NCBI GenBank assembly: GCA_964573855.1
Contig: CAZNKO010000027.1
Span: forward strand, 1-11,966
DNA from: CAZNKO01 sp964573855
GTDB taxonomy: Bacteria > Patescibacteriota > Patescibacteriia > UBA9934 > GWF2-40-263
Reading direction: 5' to 3'
Length of the DNA: 11,966 nucleotides
This document shows, piece by piece, positions 1 through 5,251 of this stretch. The position numbers were made by a program, and so were the translations under genes. Each line of letters opens with the position of its first letter. Within the stretch, counting starts at the first letter, position 1. The notes beneath the pieces were generated by a model that ran no database searches, was not told the DNA's origin, and saw nothing but the letters and a program-made list of their open reading frames with translations.

Positions 1-55
1 TTTTGTGGATATTGCAGAATGTCAGAGTAACACATACGACTTCTAACGGGGCATA

Positions 56-436
56 TTATAAAATCATGCCGCCGGCATGGAACAAAATTCCGAGGACCGC
101 GGCCGGAAGCGCCACGAGATAGATAAGAAATAAGAGACAAGCGACAAGAGACCAGGCGGCCACTCCGATCCCGAGCACGACAATCATGATGAGCCGGATG
201 AAAAAACTGATGAGGCGGCCGGAGAGCTGCGACTCGCCGTACATGGGCACGAACAAGTTTTTCACCCAAACGCTGAAGCCGAGCGTCGCGGACGCGATCT
301 TCACACTCCTCCCAACCCAGGCCACGGCGATGGCGAGCCCGCGGGTATACCACCAGAGCGGAAACGCCGCGATTCCGCCAAGAAAATCAACGAAAAAATA
401 GCGGACAACGAGCGAAACTCCTGATGTATTAGCCAT
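56..436 (-). CDS. Small polytopic membrane protein, unknown function
   Basis: I do not recognise a named family. The 126-residue product is very hydrophobic. An aromatic N-terminal stretch (residues about 9-30, with FPLWWYTRGL at 25-34) is followed by a more polar middle with VWVKNLFVPMYGE, then a long hydrophobic C-terminal half (about 74-126) that could form two membrane spans. The Trp/Arg-rich loop and central polar segment suggest an integral inner-membrane protein with 3 or 4 spans. A weak purine stretch (GGAAA) precedes the ATG. It is separated from the plus-strand gene to its right and could belong to a minus-strand operon continuing beyond the left edge. A GACAAG-type repeat lies inside the gene (132-152) and encodes part of a membrane segment. 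That the frame is real is likely, because it is long, ATG-started and strongly membrane-like; its role is unknown. Confidence 0.7.
   Translation of the reverse strand: MANTSGVSLVVRYFFVDFLGGIAAFPLWWYTRGLAIAVAWVGRSVKIASATLGFSVWVKNLFVPMYGESQLSGRLISFFIRLIMIVVLGIGVAAWSLVACLLFLIYLVALPAAVLGILFHAGGMIL
132..152. repeat. GACAAG-type short repeat inside membrane gene
   Basis: AAGAGACAAG CGACAAGAGAC on the plus strand reads (minus strand) as alternating TTGTCGC / TTGTCTC units. It resembles the 14-nt unit CTTGTCCCTTGTCA that is tandemly doubled in dnaK (5302) and grpE (7671). Here it encodes VACLL of a hydrophobic segment. The match is shorter and more degenerate than the other two copies. Confidence 0.4.
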
Positions 437-565
437 AATTTTTCCAATTTCTCACATCCAACCACCCACTTCCAACATTGTGGATAATTTTACCACGCAC
501 CCCTTCTTTCCGGAATGCGCGAGGCGTATCATGGATTCAGACCTAGGCCACAAGGAGGGCCACGC

Positions 566-885
566 ATGACCGCTACTGCTCTCAAGTTGCTTCGGCTGGA
601 ATTACAGGAGTACGGACGACCGAGGCGCAGACGGGATCGGGAGCGTGTGCGGAAGGTTCCTCCTCGTCCGCCCCCGGTCTTTCTCCGGCTCGTTCCACCA
701 CCCCACCTGCGCCCGAACCAGTCCTGGAACAGGGTGTGTCCGTCGAGTGGATGTCCTGCCCGAAGTGCCAGAAGGAAAGGCAGCTCTACCAGATCGTGAA
801 CAGGATCACATCTACATCCAGGACTCGCATCGCCCGGTGCATCCGGTCGACCTGCGAGTTCGAGACGATCCTGCCTCAGACGTAA
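566..885 (+). pseudogene. Frameshifted small zinc-ribbon protein
   Basis: A textbook ribosome binding site (AAGGAGG, 552-558) lies 7 nt before an ATG at 566, which opens MTATALKLLRLELQEYG. That frame soon becomes Arg/Pro-rich and runs to a stop at 799. The neighbouring frame (codons in phase with 565, open from 547 to the TAA at 883-885) looks far more protein-like: a Ser/Pro/Thr/Ala linker, then VEWMSCPKCQKERQLYQIV and a C-terminal CIRSTCEFETILPQT. The four cysteines (codons at 757, 766, 838, 853) form CX2C-X23-CX4C, a zinc-ribbon pattern. A missing base somewhere in about 600-680 would join the two parts into a protein of about 105 residues. Alternatives are a sequencing or assembly indel, a decayed gene, a -1 ribosomal frameshift, or a 49-residue protein from GTG 736. 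The family is not recognised. A strong terminator follows at once. Confidence 0.5.
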
Positions 886-901
886 GTGAGGGGCCGCCGT
901 G

Positions 902-943
902 CTGGTCGTCCGTCCGCTTGTTTGCGGACGACCAGTATTTTTT
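902..943 (+). terminator. Rho-independent terminator of the zinc-ribbon gene
   Basis: Perfect 11-bp arms CTGGTCGTCCG (902-912) and CGGACGACCAG (925-935), then TATTTTTT (936-943). It sits 16 nt after the stop at 885, which supports the plus-strand gene really being transcribed. Confidence 0.85.
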
Positions 944-951
944 CCACCCAT

Positions 952-980
952 CCCGCCGCATCGGCGGGTTTTGGTTTTTG
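952..980 (+). terminator. Second hairpin with T-rich tail
   Basis: CCCGCCG (952-958), loop CAT, CGGCGGG (962-968), followed by TTTTGGTTTTTG. It could be a back-up terminator for the plus-strand gene, or simply the first of the GC-rich palindromes in this intergenic stretch. Confidence 0.5.
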
Positions 981-990
981 ATTGATAAAT

Positions 991-1025
991 CCGCCTTCGC
1001 CCCGCCTCTGGCGGGGCTTCGGCGG
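991..1025. repeat. Nested GC-rich palindrome (GCC-TCT-GGC type)
   Basis: Outer arms CCGCC (991-995) and GGCGG (1021-1025) enclose CCCCGCC-TCT-GGCGGGG (1000-1016) with a 4x4 internal loop. The same GCC-3nt-GGC design recurs as two tandem palindromes inside dnaJ (4747-4775). I associate this sort of element with Patescibacteria intergenic regions, from memory rather than a search. Confidence 0.6.
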
Positions 1026-1062
1026 GTTCTTTGTTATCTTTTATTTGTGATTAAGGAGAAAG

Positions 1063-1093
1063 AAAAAACGGGCAACCTGTCGTAGGCTGCCCG
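1063..1093 (-). terminator. Rho-independent terminator of the 1131-1655 gene
   Basis: On the minus transcript CGGGCAGCC (1093-1085) pairs with GGUUGCCCG (1077-1069), including one G-U wobble, with a 7-nt loop and a UUUUUU tail (1068-1063). The wobble makes the stem continuous only on the minus strand, which gives its direction. It lies 38 nt beyond the stop of the minus-strand gene. Confidence 0.85.
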
Positions 1094-1130
1094 CAAAGAT
1101 GGTGATCACCGGCCAACAAGCTGCCGATGA

Positions 1131-1655
1131 TTAGAACCGCATCCCCTCGCGCCGCTCCTGCTGGCGCTCGGCCGCACGCCGACGGTTGCGCGCCTGATGC
1201 TTCTCGTGACGCGCCTGCTTCTGCCCCGGCGTGAGCGTCCAGGTCGCGAAGTGCTCGACCGGGTAGAGCAAGAGCTCGAGCTGGGTCACCGAGGCCCCCT
1301 CGATGCGGGGGAGGTTCACCGGCTTACCGTCCGCGTCGAGCCGGTAGCCGAGCCGCGTGAACTTCTCCTCGAGGCGCCTCTGGAGCGCGCGCTTGCGCCC
1401 CTGCTCGGGCATGTCGCCGAACAGGACCACCTGCTTCCCCCCCTTGGCGTCCACGTACTCGAGCCGACCCTTTGAGAGCATCATCTGGATGATCTCGTGG
1501 CTGACCGCGCTCGCGCTCGGGACCAGCTCGCCGGTCTTCGGATCCCGCAGGAAGACGTAGGTCATCGTGTCCGTCCTCTGGTCCAGGATCTTGAGCCCGC
1601 GGCGCAGCTCGAGAAGCCTCTCTGGAAGGTTCACTTCCCCGTTTCCGTTCGTCAT
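1131..1655 (-). CDS. Unrecognised protein with basic C-terminal tail
   Basis: The 174-residue product matches no family I know. The N-terminal half (about 1-75) is a mixed alpha/beta-looking segment containing VFLRDPKTGELVPSAS and a VSHEIIQMMLSKG helix. The middle (about 78-125) has QVVLFGDMPEQGRKRALQRR and a KFTRLGYRLDADGK strand-turn. The last 30 residues are an Arg/Lys/Gln-rich helix (RHEKHQARNRRRAAERQQ), which suggests nucleic-acid or ribosome contact; that is inference. The start is well supported by GGAGAGAG 8 nt before the ATG. It stands alone, with its own terminator at 1063-1093 and a long structured upstream region (1656-1905). Codons are markedly G/C-ending, more so than in the dnaK operon. 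There is no signal peptide or membrane span, so it is probably cytoplasmic. Confidence 0.8.
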   Translation of the reverse strand: MTNGNGEVNLPERLLELRRGLKILDQRTDTMTYVFLRDPKTGELVPSASAVSHEIIQMMLSKGRLEYVDAKGGKQVVLFGDMPEQGRKRALQRRLEEKFTRLGYRLDADGKPVNLPRIEGASVTQLELLLYPVEHFATWTLTPGQKQARHEKHQARNRRRAAERQQERREGMRF

Positions 1656-1977
1656 GTGTCTCTCTCCACATGAGGATGGTTAGTTTCTGCTCTTCCACCG
1701 CCTTCTCCTCAAAAGGCGACAGAAGACAGGAACGAACGAAAGCCACCGCACTTCGCGGTGGCATGGCTGATTTCCCTTTGAAATACACCTTATCAAGCCA
1801 TGCCCCGCGCCACATCAACAAACCAAATGTTGCAAAGGCCCTTCACGAGCTTCGCAATCATGAGGTTAAACGTGTAGCGCGTCTTGGTCATAGCTACTAT
1901 CCAAGCTAATCTGCAGGCCAAATCCTGTCAAATCGACTGTGGATAAAGTACAAAAAGTGTTCAAGATAACGAAGAAA
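1656..1977 (-). other. 322-nt gene-poor stretch with nested hairpins
   Basis: No convincing protein gene lies here. Read on the minus strand, it holds a TTGACA -35-like box (1932-1927) without a good -10; a hairpin CTTGG-ATAG/CTAT-CCAAG (1905-1883) with a 2-nt bulge; a 9-bp pairing of 1804-1796 with 1768-1760 (GGCATGGCT / AGCCATGCC); and a perfect 8-bp hairpin GCCACCGC/GCGGTGGC (1742-1762) with a 5-nt loop. The last two share 3 nt, so they exclude one another at the edge. A 32-codon frame (1891-1793) on the minus strand and a 48-codon frame on the plus strand (ending 1909) cross it; neither has a good ribosome binding site. It may be a structured 5' leader of the 1131-1655 gene, a small RNA, or a gene remnant. 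Confidence 0.4.
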
Positions 1978-2565
1978 TCACAAAATACCGGCCTTTTCCA
2001 GGCTTTGGTAATGGTTGAGACGAAAGCGGAGAATGAATTCAAGAACCTTCCCGCGGACCGGCAGAAGTTCCAAACCGTGTTTTTGGGCAAACCCGCGGAT
2101 CCGGTCCACGGCTCCCAACATGTCAGATTCCGATTGCACCATGAGCTCAATCTCCCCGATCTCGTACCCAAAATCCATCACATCAAGATCAATCACAAAC
2201 CCTTCCTTTTTGTACTTCCGGCGGATGGTCTTGATGGTCGCAAACGGCTCGTACCCTGTTTTCGCAAGATCAGCCCCGAGATCATTCCCTGCAGGAAGCC
2301 GAAGCGCGGCCCGGATCTCCCCTTCTGTCGTGAGCTCCCGGTACTGATCCGCAGCGCGTTTCGAGAACCCAAGCGCGTGGAGCGGCTCTTTCAATTCCCA
2401 TTTCCCGTCCCGAAGCCGAAGCCAGCGGTCTTTCGTCGTCAGTTGAAGATCCGCCGTGTCGTAATACGTGTCCGTCATGATCTTTTCCGAGACAAATTCA
2501 GCCCCATCGGTCAGAGCCCGCTTCCCTTCTTCCGTGATCTGAAATTTTCGTTCGACTTCGATCAT
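1978..2565 (-). CDS. CYTH-domain phosphohydrolase, thiamine-triphosphatase-like
   Basis: A CYTH (triphosphate tunnel metalloenzyme) protein of 195 residues. It shows the hallmark ExExK near the N-terminus (MIEVERKF: Glu3, Glu5, Lys7), then DTYYDT (32-37), WLRLRDGKWELK (48-59, Arg50/Arg52/Lys56/Lys59), YRE (75-77), the IRRKY strand (114-118) and an acidic IDLDVMDFGYEIGEIE (125-140), then a late RGK (171-173). These charged residues line the tunnel that holds a triphosphate and metal ions. The DFGYxIGEIE block resembles vertebrate-type thiamine triphosphatase more than CyaB-type adenylate cyclase, so hydrolysis of ThTP or inorganic triphosphate is the best guess. I chose ATG 2565 because GGGGA lies 4 nt before it; an in-frame ATG at 2603 lies inside the upstream terminator hairpin. 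It could be a readthrough tail of the chaperone-tgt operon. No terminator is seen after it. Confidence 0.85.
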   Translation of the reverse strand: MIEVERKFQITEEGKRALTDGAEFVSEKIMTDTYYDTADLQLTTKDRWLRLRDGKWELKEPLHALGFSKRAADQYRELTTEGEIRAALRLPAGNDLGADLAKTGYEPFATIKTIRRKYKKEGFVIDLDVMDFGYEIGEIELMVQSESDMLGAVDRIRGFAQKHGLELLPVRGKVLEFILRFRLNHYQSLEKAGIL

Positions 2566-2581
2566 AGCGTCCCCATCATTG

Positions 2582-2631
2582 AAAAAAATTCCCTGATCCA
2601 CATACGGTCCGATCGGACCTTATGTGGATCA
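2582..2631 (-). terminator. 38-nt palindrome terminating tgt
   Basis: Positions 2594-2631 form a 38-nt palindrome with one mismatch: 11-bp outer arms TGATCCACATA/TATGTGGATCA around the perfect GGTCCGATCGGACC. On the minus strand it is followed by GGGAA then seven T (2588-2582). It starts 17 nt after the tgt stop. A T5 run on the other side (2636-2640) makes it potentially bidirectional, though no plus-strand gene is present here. Confidence 0.75.
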
Positions 2632-2647
2632 GACGTTTTTGACGAAT

Positions 2648-3916
2648 TTATGACTTATCAATGGCTTTCCGCAACTCTTCCATCAACCGGAGATAAAATC
2701 GTAAGTTGTGAATCGTGGCTAAACGATACGCCAGCATCTCACCGGTCGCGAACAAGTGACGAAGGTATGCTCGGGACGTGGTTGCGCACGTTTCACAGTC
2801 GCAGAAAGGATCGATTTTTTCTTCTGCAAATGCGTACTCTTCGTTGGTGATATGGAATTTATTATAAAAAAGGTTCGCGGGGTCGTAGGGCCGTAGGTTC
2901 GCAGAACCAAACCAATCGATCGTCGCGGGATCTTTTGCCCAAACAAAAAGCGTTCCGTGACGAGCGTTCCGAGTTGGAAGAACGCAATCGAACATATCAA
3001 TCCCCGCGTTCACGTTTGCGACGATCTCTTCCGGCATGCCGCCGCCCATAAAGTAGCGCGGCTTGTCTTTAGGCAGAATGTCGCAGACGAATTTTGTGAT
3101 GCGATACATGTCCTCGCGCGGCTCCCCGACCGAAAGTCCGCCAACCGCGTAGCCGTCAAAGCCAATGTCCATGAGCCCGCGGGCGGATCGTTCGCGCAGA
3201 TCCTCGTGCGTTCCGCCCTGAACGATCCCGAAGAGCAAACGGGTCCTGCCACCGATCTTCCCCGTCAGTGCTCGTTTCACTGCGCGCTGCCGGGGTCCCC
3301 AATCGGTGTCACCCGTTTGCTCCATGGCGCTCTTGCTCCTCTCCGCCCATCGGAGCGAGCGTTCCATCGCGTCCTCAAACCGCTCCCGGCTCGAGGTTCC
3401 GTCTGCCACATCATCAAACTGCATGGCGATGTCCGAGCCAATCGTTGTCTGCATCTCCATCGAACTCTCGGGCGTGAGCTTCACCCGCGTTCCGTCAATG
3501 TGGGATTGAAACTCAACCCCGTCCTCGGTGATCTTGTTCCTCTTTGCTAAACTAAAAACCTGGTATCCCCCGCTGTCGGTCAAAATCGGCTTCTCCCATC
3601 CCATCAATTTGTGGAGACCGCCGAGTTTTTTTATCCCCTCAAAACCTGGACGCAAAAGAAGATGATACGTATTTGAGAGAATGATCTGCGCTCCGAGCCT
3701 CTCCACATCGCCGACCGAGAGCGTTTTCACGGACCCGTGCGTTGCAATCGGCAGAAAAAATGGGGTCTCGACAACCCCATGCGGCAGAGTGAGCCGCCCT
3801 CTTCGCGCCCCTCCGCGAGTTTTCAAAAGCTCAAACATATCCATTTTTGTCATTCTGAGCGAAGCGAAGGATCTCCGGGAAGATTCTTCGGCCTTCGGCC
3901 TCAGAATGACATTCAT
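2648..3916 (-). CDS. tgt: Queuine / preQ1 tRNA-guanine transglycosylase
   Basis: Tgt swaps guanine 34 of GUN-anticodon tRNAs (Asp, Asn, His, Tyr) for a 7-deazaguanine, the committed step to queuosine. Counting from ATG 3916, the residues visible are the substrate-binding Asp114 in TDSGGYQVFSL, VGGLSVGEP (258-266), the nucleophile Asp310 in DMFDCVLPTRNARHG, and a complete zinc site Cys372-x-Cys374-x2-Cys377...His403. The family core begins at MFELLKTRGG (residue 27). The 26 residues before it are encoded by a dispersed palindromic repeat (3848-3911). The conventional start is therefore ATG 3838 or 3844, yet neither has a ribosome binding site, whereas ATG 3916 overlaps the dnaJ stop as ATGA, so translational coupling through the repeat is possible. 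It is the last gene of the chaperone operon. No other queuosine genes are in the window. Confidence 0.95.
   Translation of the reverse strand: MNVILRPKAEESSRRSFASLRMTKMDMFELLKTRGGARRGRLTLPHGVVETPFFLPIATHGSVKTLSVGDVERLGAQIILSNTYHLLLRPGFEGIKKLGGLHKLMGWEKPILTDSGGYQVFSLAKRNKITEDGVEFQSHIDGTRVKLTPESSMEMQTTIGSDIAMQFDDVADGTSSRERFEDAMERSLRWAERSKSAMEQTGDTDWGPRQRAVKRALTGKIGGRTRLLFGIVQGGTHEDLRERSARGLMDIGFDGYAVGGLSVGEPREDMYRITKFVCDILPKDKPRYFMGGGMPEEIVANVNAGIDMFDCVLPTRNARHGTLFVWAKDPATIDWFGSANLRPYDPANLFYNKFHITNEEYAFAEEKIDPFCDCETCATTSRAYLRHLFATGEMLAYRLATIHNLRFYLRLMEELRKAIDKS
3848..3911. repeat. Dispersed palindromic repeat (TGTCATTCTGAG...CTCAGAATGACA)
   Basis: Perfect 12-bp arms TGTCATTCTGAG (3848-3859) and CTCAGAATGACA (3900-3911) enclose a second imperfect pairing of CGAAGCGAAGGATCT with AGATTCTTCGGCCTTCG. 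I know this motif from many unrelated bacterial genomes; its translation RxSFASLRMT is a familiar spurious N-terminus. Here it lies exactly between the dnaJ stop and the conserved start of tgt. Confidence 0.8.
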
Positions 3917-5016
3917 TCTTTCAAATCGAGCTCCTCCAATAATTTCTTTTGCTCCCGCGAGACTTTTTTCGGCGTCGCGACTTCGATGATCACGATCTGA
4001 TCCCCGCGGCCGCCGCGGACTGGTACACCCTTGCCGCGGAGGCGAAACTGCGTGCCGGTTTGCGTGCCGGCCGGAATTTTAAGATCCACGACCACCAGCC
4101 CTGAGCTTGTCGAAGGGTCCAGCGTTTCGACTTCGACCATGTCTCCGAGCGCGGCCTGAGTGAAGCCAACGCGTTTCGTCGAAATGATCGTGGAGCCTTC
4201 TCGCTCAAATCGTGGATCAGATTCCACATGGATGTTCACGTACAAGTCTCCAGCCGGGCCGCCCTTGACCGCTTCCCCCTCGCCGCGCACCCGCAGCACG
4301 GAACCGTCCTCGACACCGGACGGAATCGTGACGGTAAAAGTTTTCTTGGATCTCTCAATGCCGCTCCCGCGACAATTTTCGCACGCAACGTTCGGCCGCT
4401 CGCCGCGGCCCTCGCAGGCGGGACAGGCCGTCTTTGTTTGCATGAGCCCCAAAATCGTTCTCTGGGTTTGAACTCGGATTCCGCTCCCATTGCATTCGCC
4501 GCAGGTTTTCATCTTTGTGCCTGGCTCGGCCCCGACACCGCCGCAGCGCGCGCACGCGCTCGACTTCGTGAGTGTGACTTCCCGATCCGCCCCGAATACC
4601 GCATCGCGAAAACTCACATCCACATCCACGCGAACATCTTGTCCACGCTTTTGGCGCGCTCGGCGTCCGTCGGAAAACCCAAACAGATCCCCGAAAATAT
4701 CTCCGAGATCTTCAAAGCCGGCGCTGCGAAAACCTTCAAAGCCCTCCCAGCCAGAGGCTGGTCCGCCTCCGGCGGAAAACCCGCCAAAGCCTCTCCCCCC
4801 GTTCTCAAACGCCGCCGAACCGAACTGGTCGTACTTTTTGCGCTTGTCCGGGTCCCCGAGCACCTGATAGGCCTCGTTGATCTCTTTGAACTTTTCCGTG
4901 TTGCCGCCGGATTTGTCTGGATGGTGCTGGTGGGCGAGTTTCCGGAACGCTTGCTTAATCTCCTCCGGCGACGCGTTCCGGTTCACACCGAGAATGTGGT
5001 AGTAGTCTTTGGACAT
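3913..5016 (-). CDS. dnaJ: Chaperone protein DnaJ (Hsp40)
   Basis: DnaJ is the co-chaperone that delivers unfolded substrate to DnaK and stimulates its ATPase. From the ATG at 5016 (367 residues) it has a J domain (MSKDYYHILG to about 67) with His32-Pro33-Asp34, a Gly/Phe-rich linker (about 66-115), four CxxCxGxG zinc modules (CARCGGVG 155, CGECNGSG 172, CPACEGRG 198, CENCRGSG 212, all eight Cys present), and two C-terminal beta domains. The G/F linker contains two tandem palindromes (4747-4775). The second beta domain carries an unusual DPSTSSG (300-306) encoded by another repeat. A TTG at 5037 extends the frame by 7 residues but overlaps the preceding gene's stop; ATG 5016 begins exactly at the conserved J-domain start, with GAAGG 14 nt upstream. 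The end overlaps the tgt frame by ATGA. Confidence 0.96.
   Translation of the reverse strand: MSKDYYHILGVNRNASPEEIKQAFRKLAHQHHPDKSGGNTEKFKEINEAYQVLGDPDKRKKYDQFGSAAFENGGRGFGGFSAGGGPASGWEGFEGFRSAGFEDLGDIFGDLFGFSDGRRARQKRGQDVRVDVDVSFRDAVFGADREVTLTKSSACARCGGVGAEPGTKMKTCGECNGSGIRVQTQRTILGLMQTKTACPACEGRGERPNVACENCRGSGIERSKKTFTVTIPSGVEDGSVLRVRGEGEAVKGGPAGDLYVNIHVESDPRFEREGSTIISTKRVGFTQAALGDMVEVETLDPSTSSGLVVVDLKIPAGTQTGTQFRLRGKGVPVRGGRGDQIVIIEVATPKKVSREQKKLLEELDLKE
4099..4117. repeat. Dispersed repeat CCCTGAGCTTGTCGAAGGG inside dnaJ
   Basis: Imperfect palindrome. On the minus strand it encodes DPSTSSG in the DnaJ C-terminal domain. Variants of the same motif occur twice in the hrcA leader (8416-8434 and 8456-8472). 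I recognise this motif from memory as very widely dispersed in bacterial genomes. Confidence 0.75.
4747..4775. repeat. Tandem GCC-3nt-GGC palindromes in dnaJ G/F linker
   Basis: CCAGCC-AGA-GGCTGG (4747-4761) and CCGCC-TCC-GGCGG (4763-4775) lie back to back and encode the AGGGPASGW part of the linker. They share the design of the intergenic element at 1000-1016. Confidence 0.55.
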
Positions 5017-5033
5017 GAGATAGGTTCGGACCT

Positions 5034-5249
5034 TCAATGCCCTTTCCCTGGATTAATCACAAGATACGTGAGGTGCGCGAGCATCCCGAGAAACAAAATC
5101 ACGATGAGGCCGGTGAGCAAATGCCACTGCCCGAGGGCATAAAACGTGTGCACGATCTGCGGGCACGCCTCGGGCGGCGGCATCACCACGGTCTGCGTGC
5201 ACTTCGACGAAACCTCGAAGTAGCCGACCAATTGTTCCTCAAGCGTCAT
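5034..5249 (-). CDS. Small single-span membrane protein between dnaK and dnaJ
   Basis: A 71-residue protein of unknown family. Residues 1-42 are polar to amphipathic, with two cysteines (Cys17 and Cys29, either side of VVMPPP). One clear membrane span covers about 43-66 (HLLTGLIVILFLGMLAHLTYLVI), then a short basic tail NPGKGH. There is no cleavable signal peptide, so it is likely a tail-anchored or single-pass inner-membrane protein. It starts 2 nt after the dnaK stop; AAGGA within the dnaK tail acts as ribosome binding site. Its stop is 17 nt before the dnaJ ATG. Placement in the middle of a CIRCE-controlled operon implies heat-shock co-expression with Hsp70/Hsp40. A role such as tethering chaperones at the membrane is only a guess. 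Long shadow frames overlap it, but spacing and the clean span support it. Confidence 0.75.
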   Translation of the reverse strand: MTLEEQLVGYFEVSSKCTQTVVMPPPEACPQIVHTFYALGQWHLLTGLIVILFLGMLAHLTYLVINPGKGH

Positions 5250-5251
5250 AG

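Noticed and set aside
1..35. Start of a gene at the left edge (minus-strand ATG at 35, open to position 3)
   Set aside because: Only 11 codons are visible with a weak upstream purine stretch; not enough to call.
529..951. 140-codon minus-strand frame opposite the zinc-ribbon gene
   Set aside because: It starts inside the plus-strand terminator hairpin region, has no ribosome binding site, and the opposite strand has a ribosome binding site, cysteine motif and terminator.
1793..1891. 32-codon minus-strand frame (MTKTRYTFNLMIAKLVKG...), and a 48-codon plus-strand frame ending at 1909
   Set aside because: They overlap antisense, neither has a convincing ribosome binding site, and the region is dominated by hairpins. 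Kept only as possibilities in the structured-region entry.
2566..2603. Longer CYTH start at an upstream in-frame ATG
   Set aside because: It lies inside the terminator palindrome, adds non-conserved residues, and ATG 2565 has a GGGGA ribosome binding site and the conserved MIEVERKF start.
1939..2850. 303-codon open frame on the plus strand
   Set aside because: It is antisense to the CYTH gene and the end of tgt and crosses the terminator palindrome; no family resemblance.
5017..5037. TTG start extending DnaJ by 7 residues
   Set aside because: It overlaps the stop of the preceding gene, and the conserved DnaJ N-terminus begins at ATG 5016.
4228..5142. 304-codon open frame on the plus strand
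   Set aside because: It is antisense to dnaJ and the small membrane gene; no ribosome binding site and a composition typical of a shadow frame.
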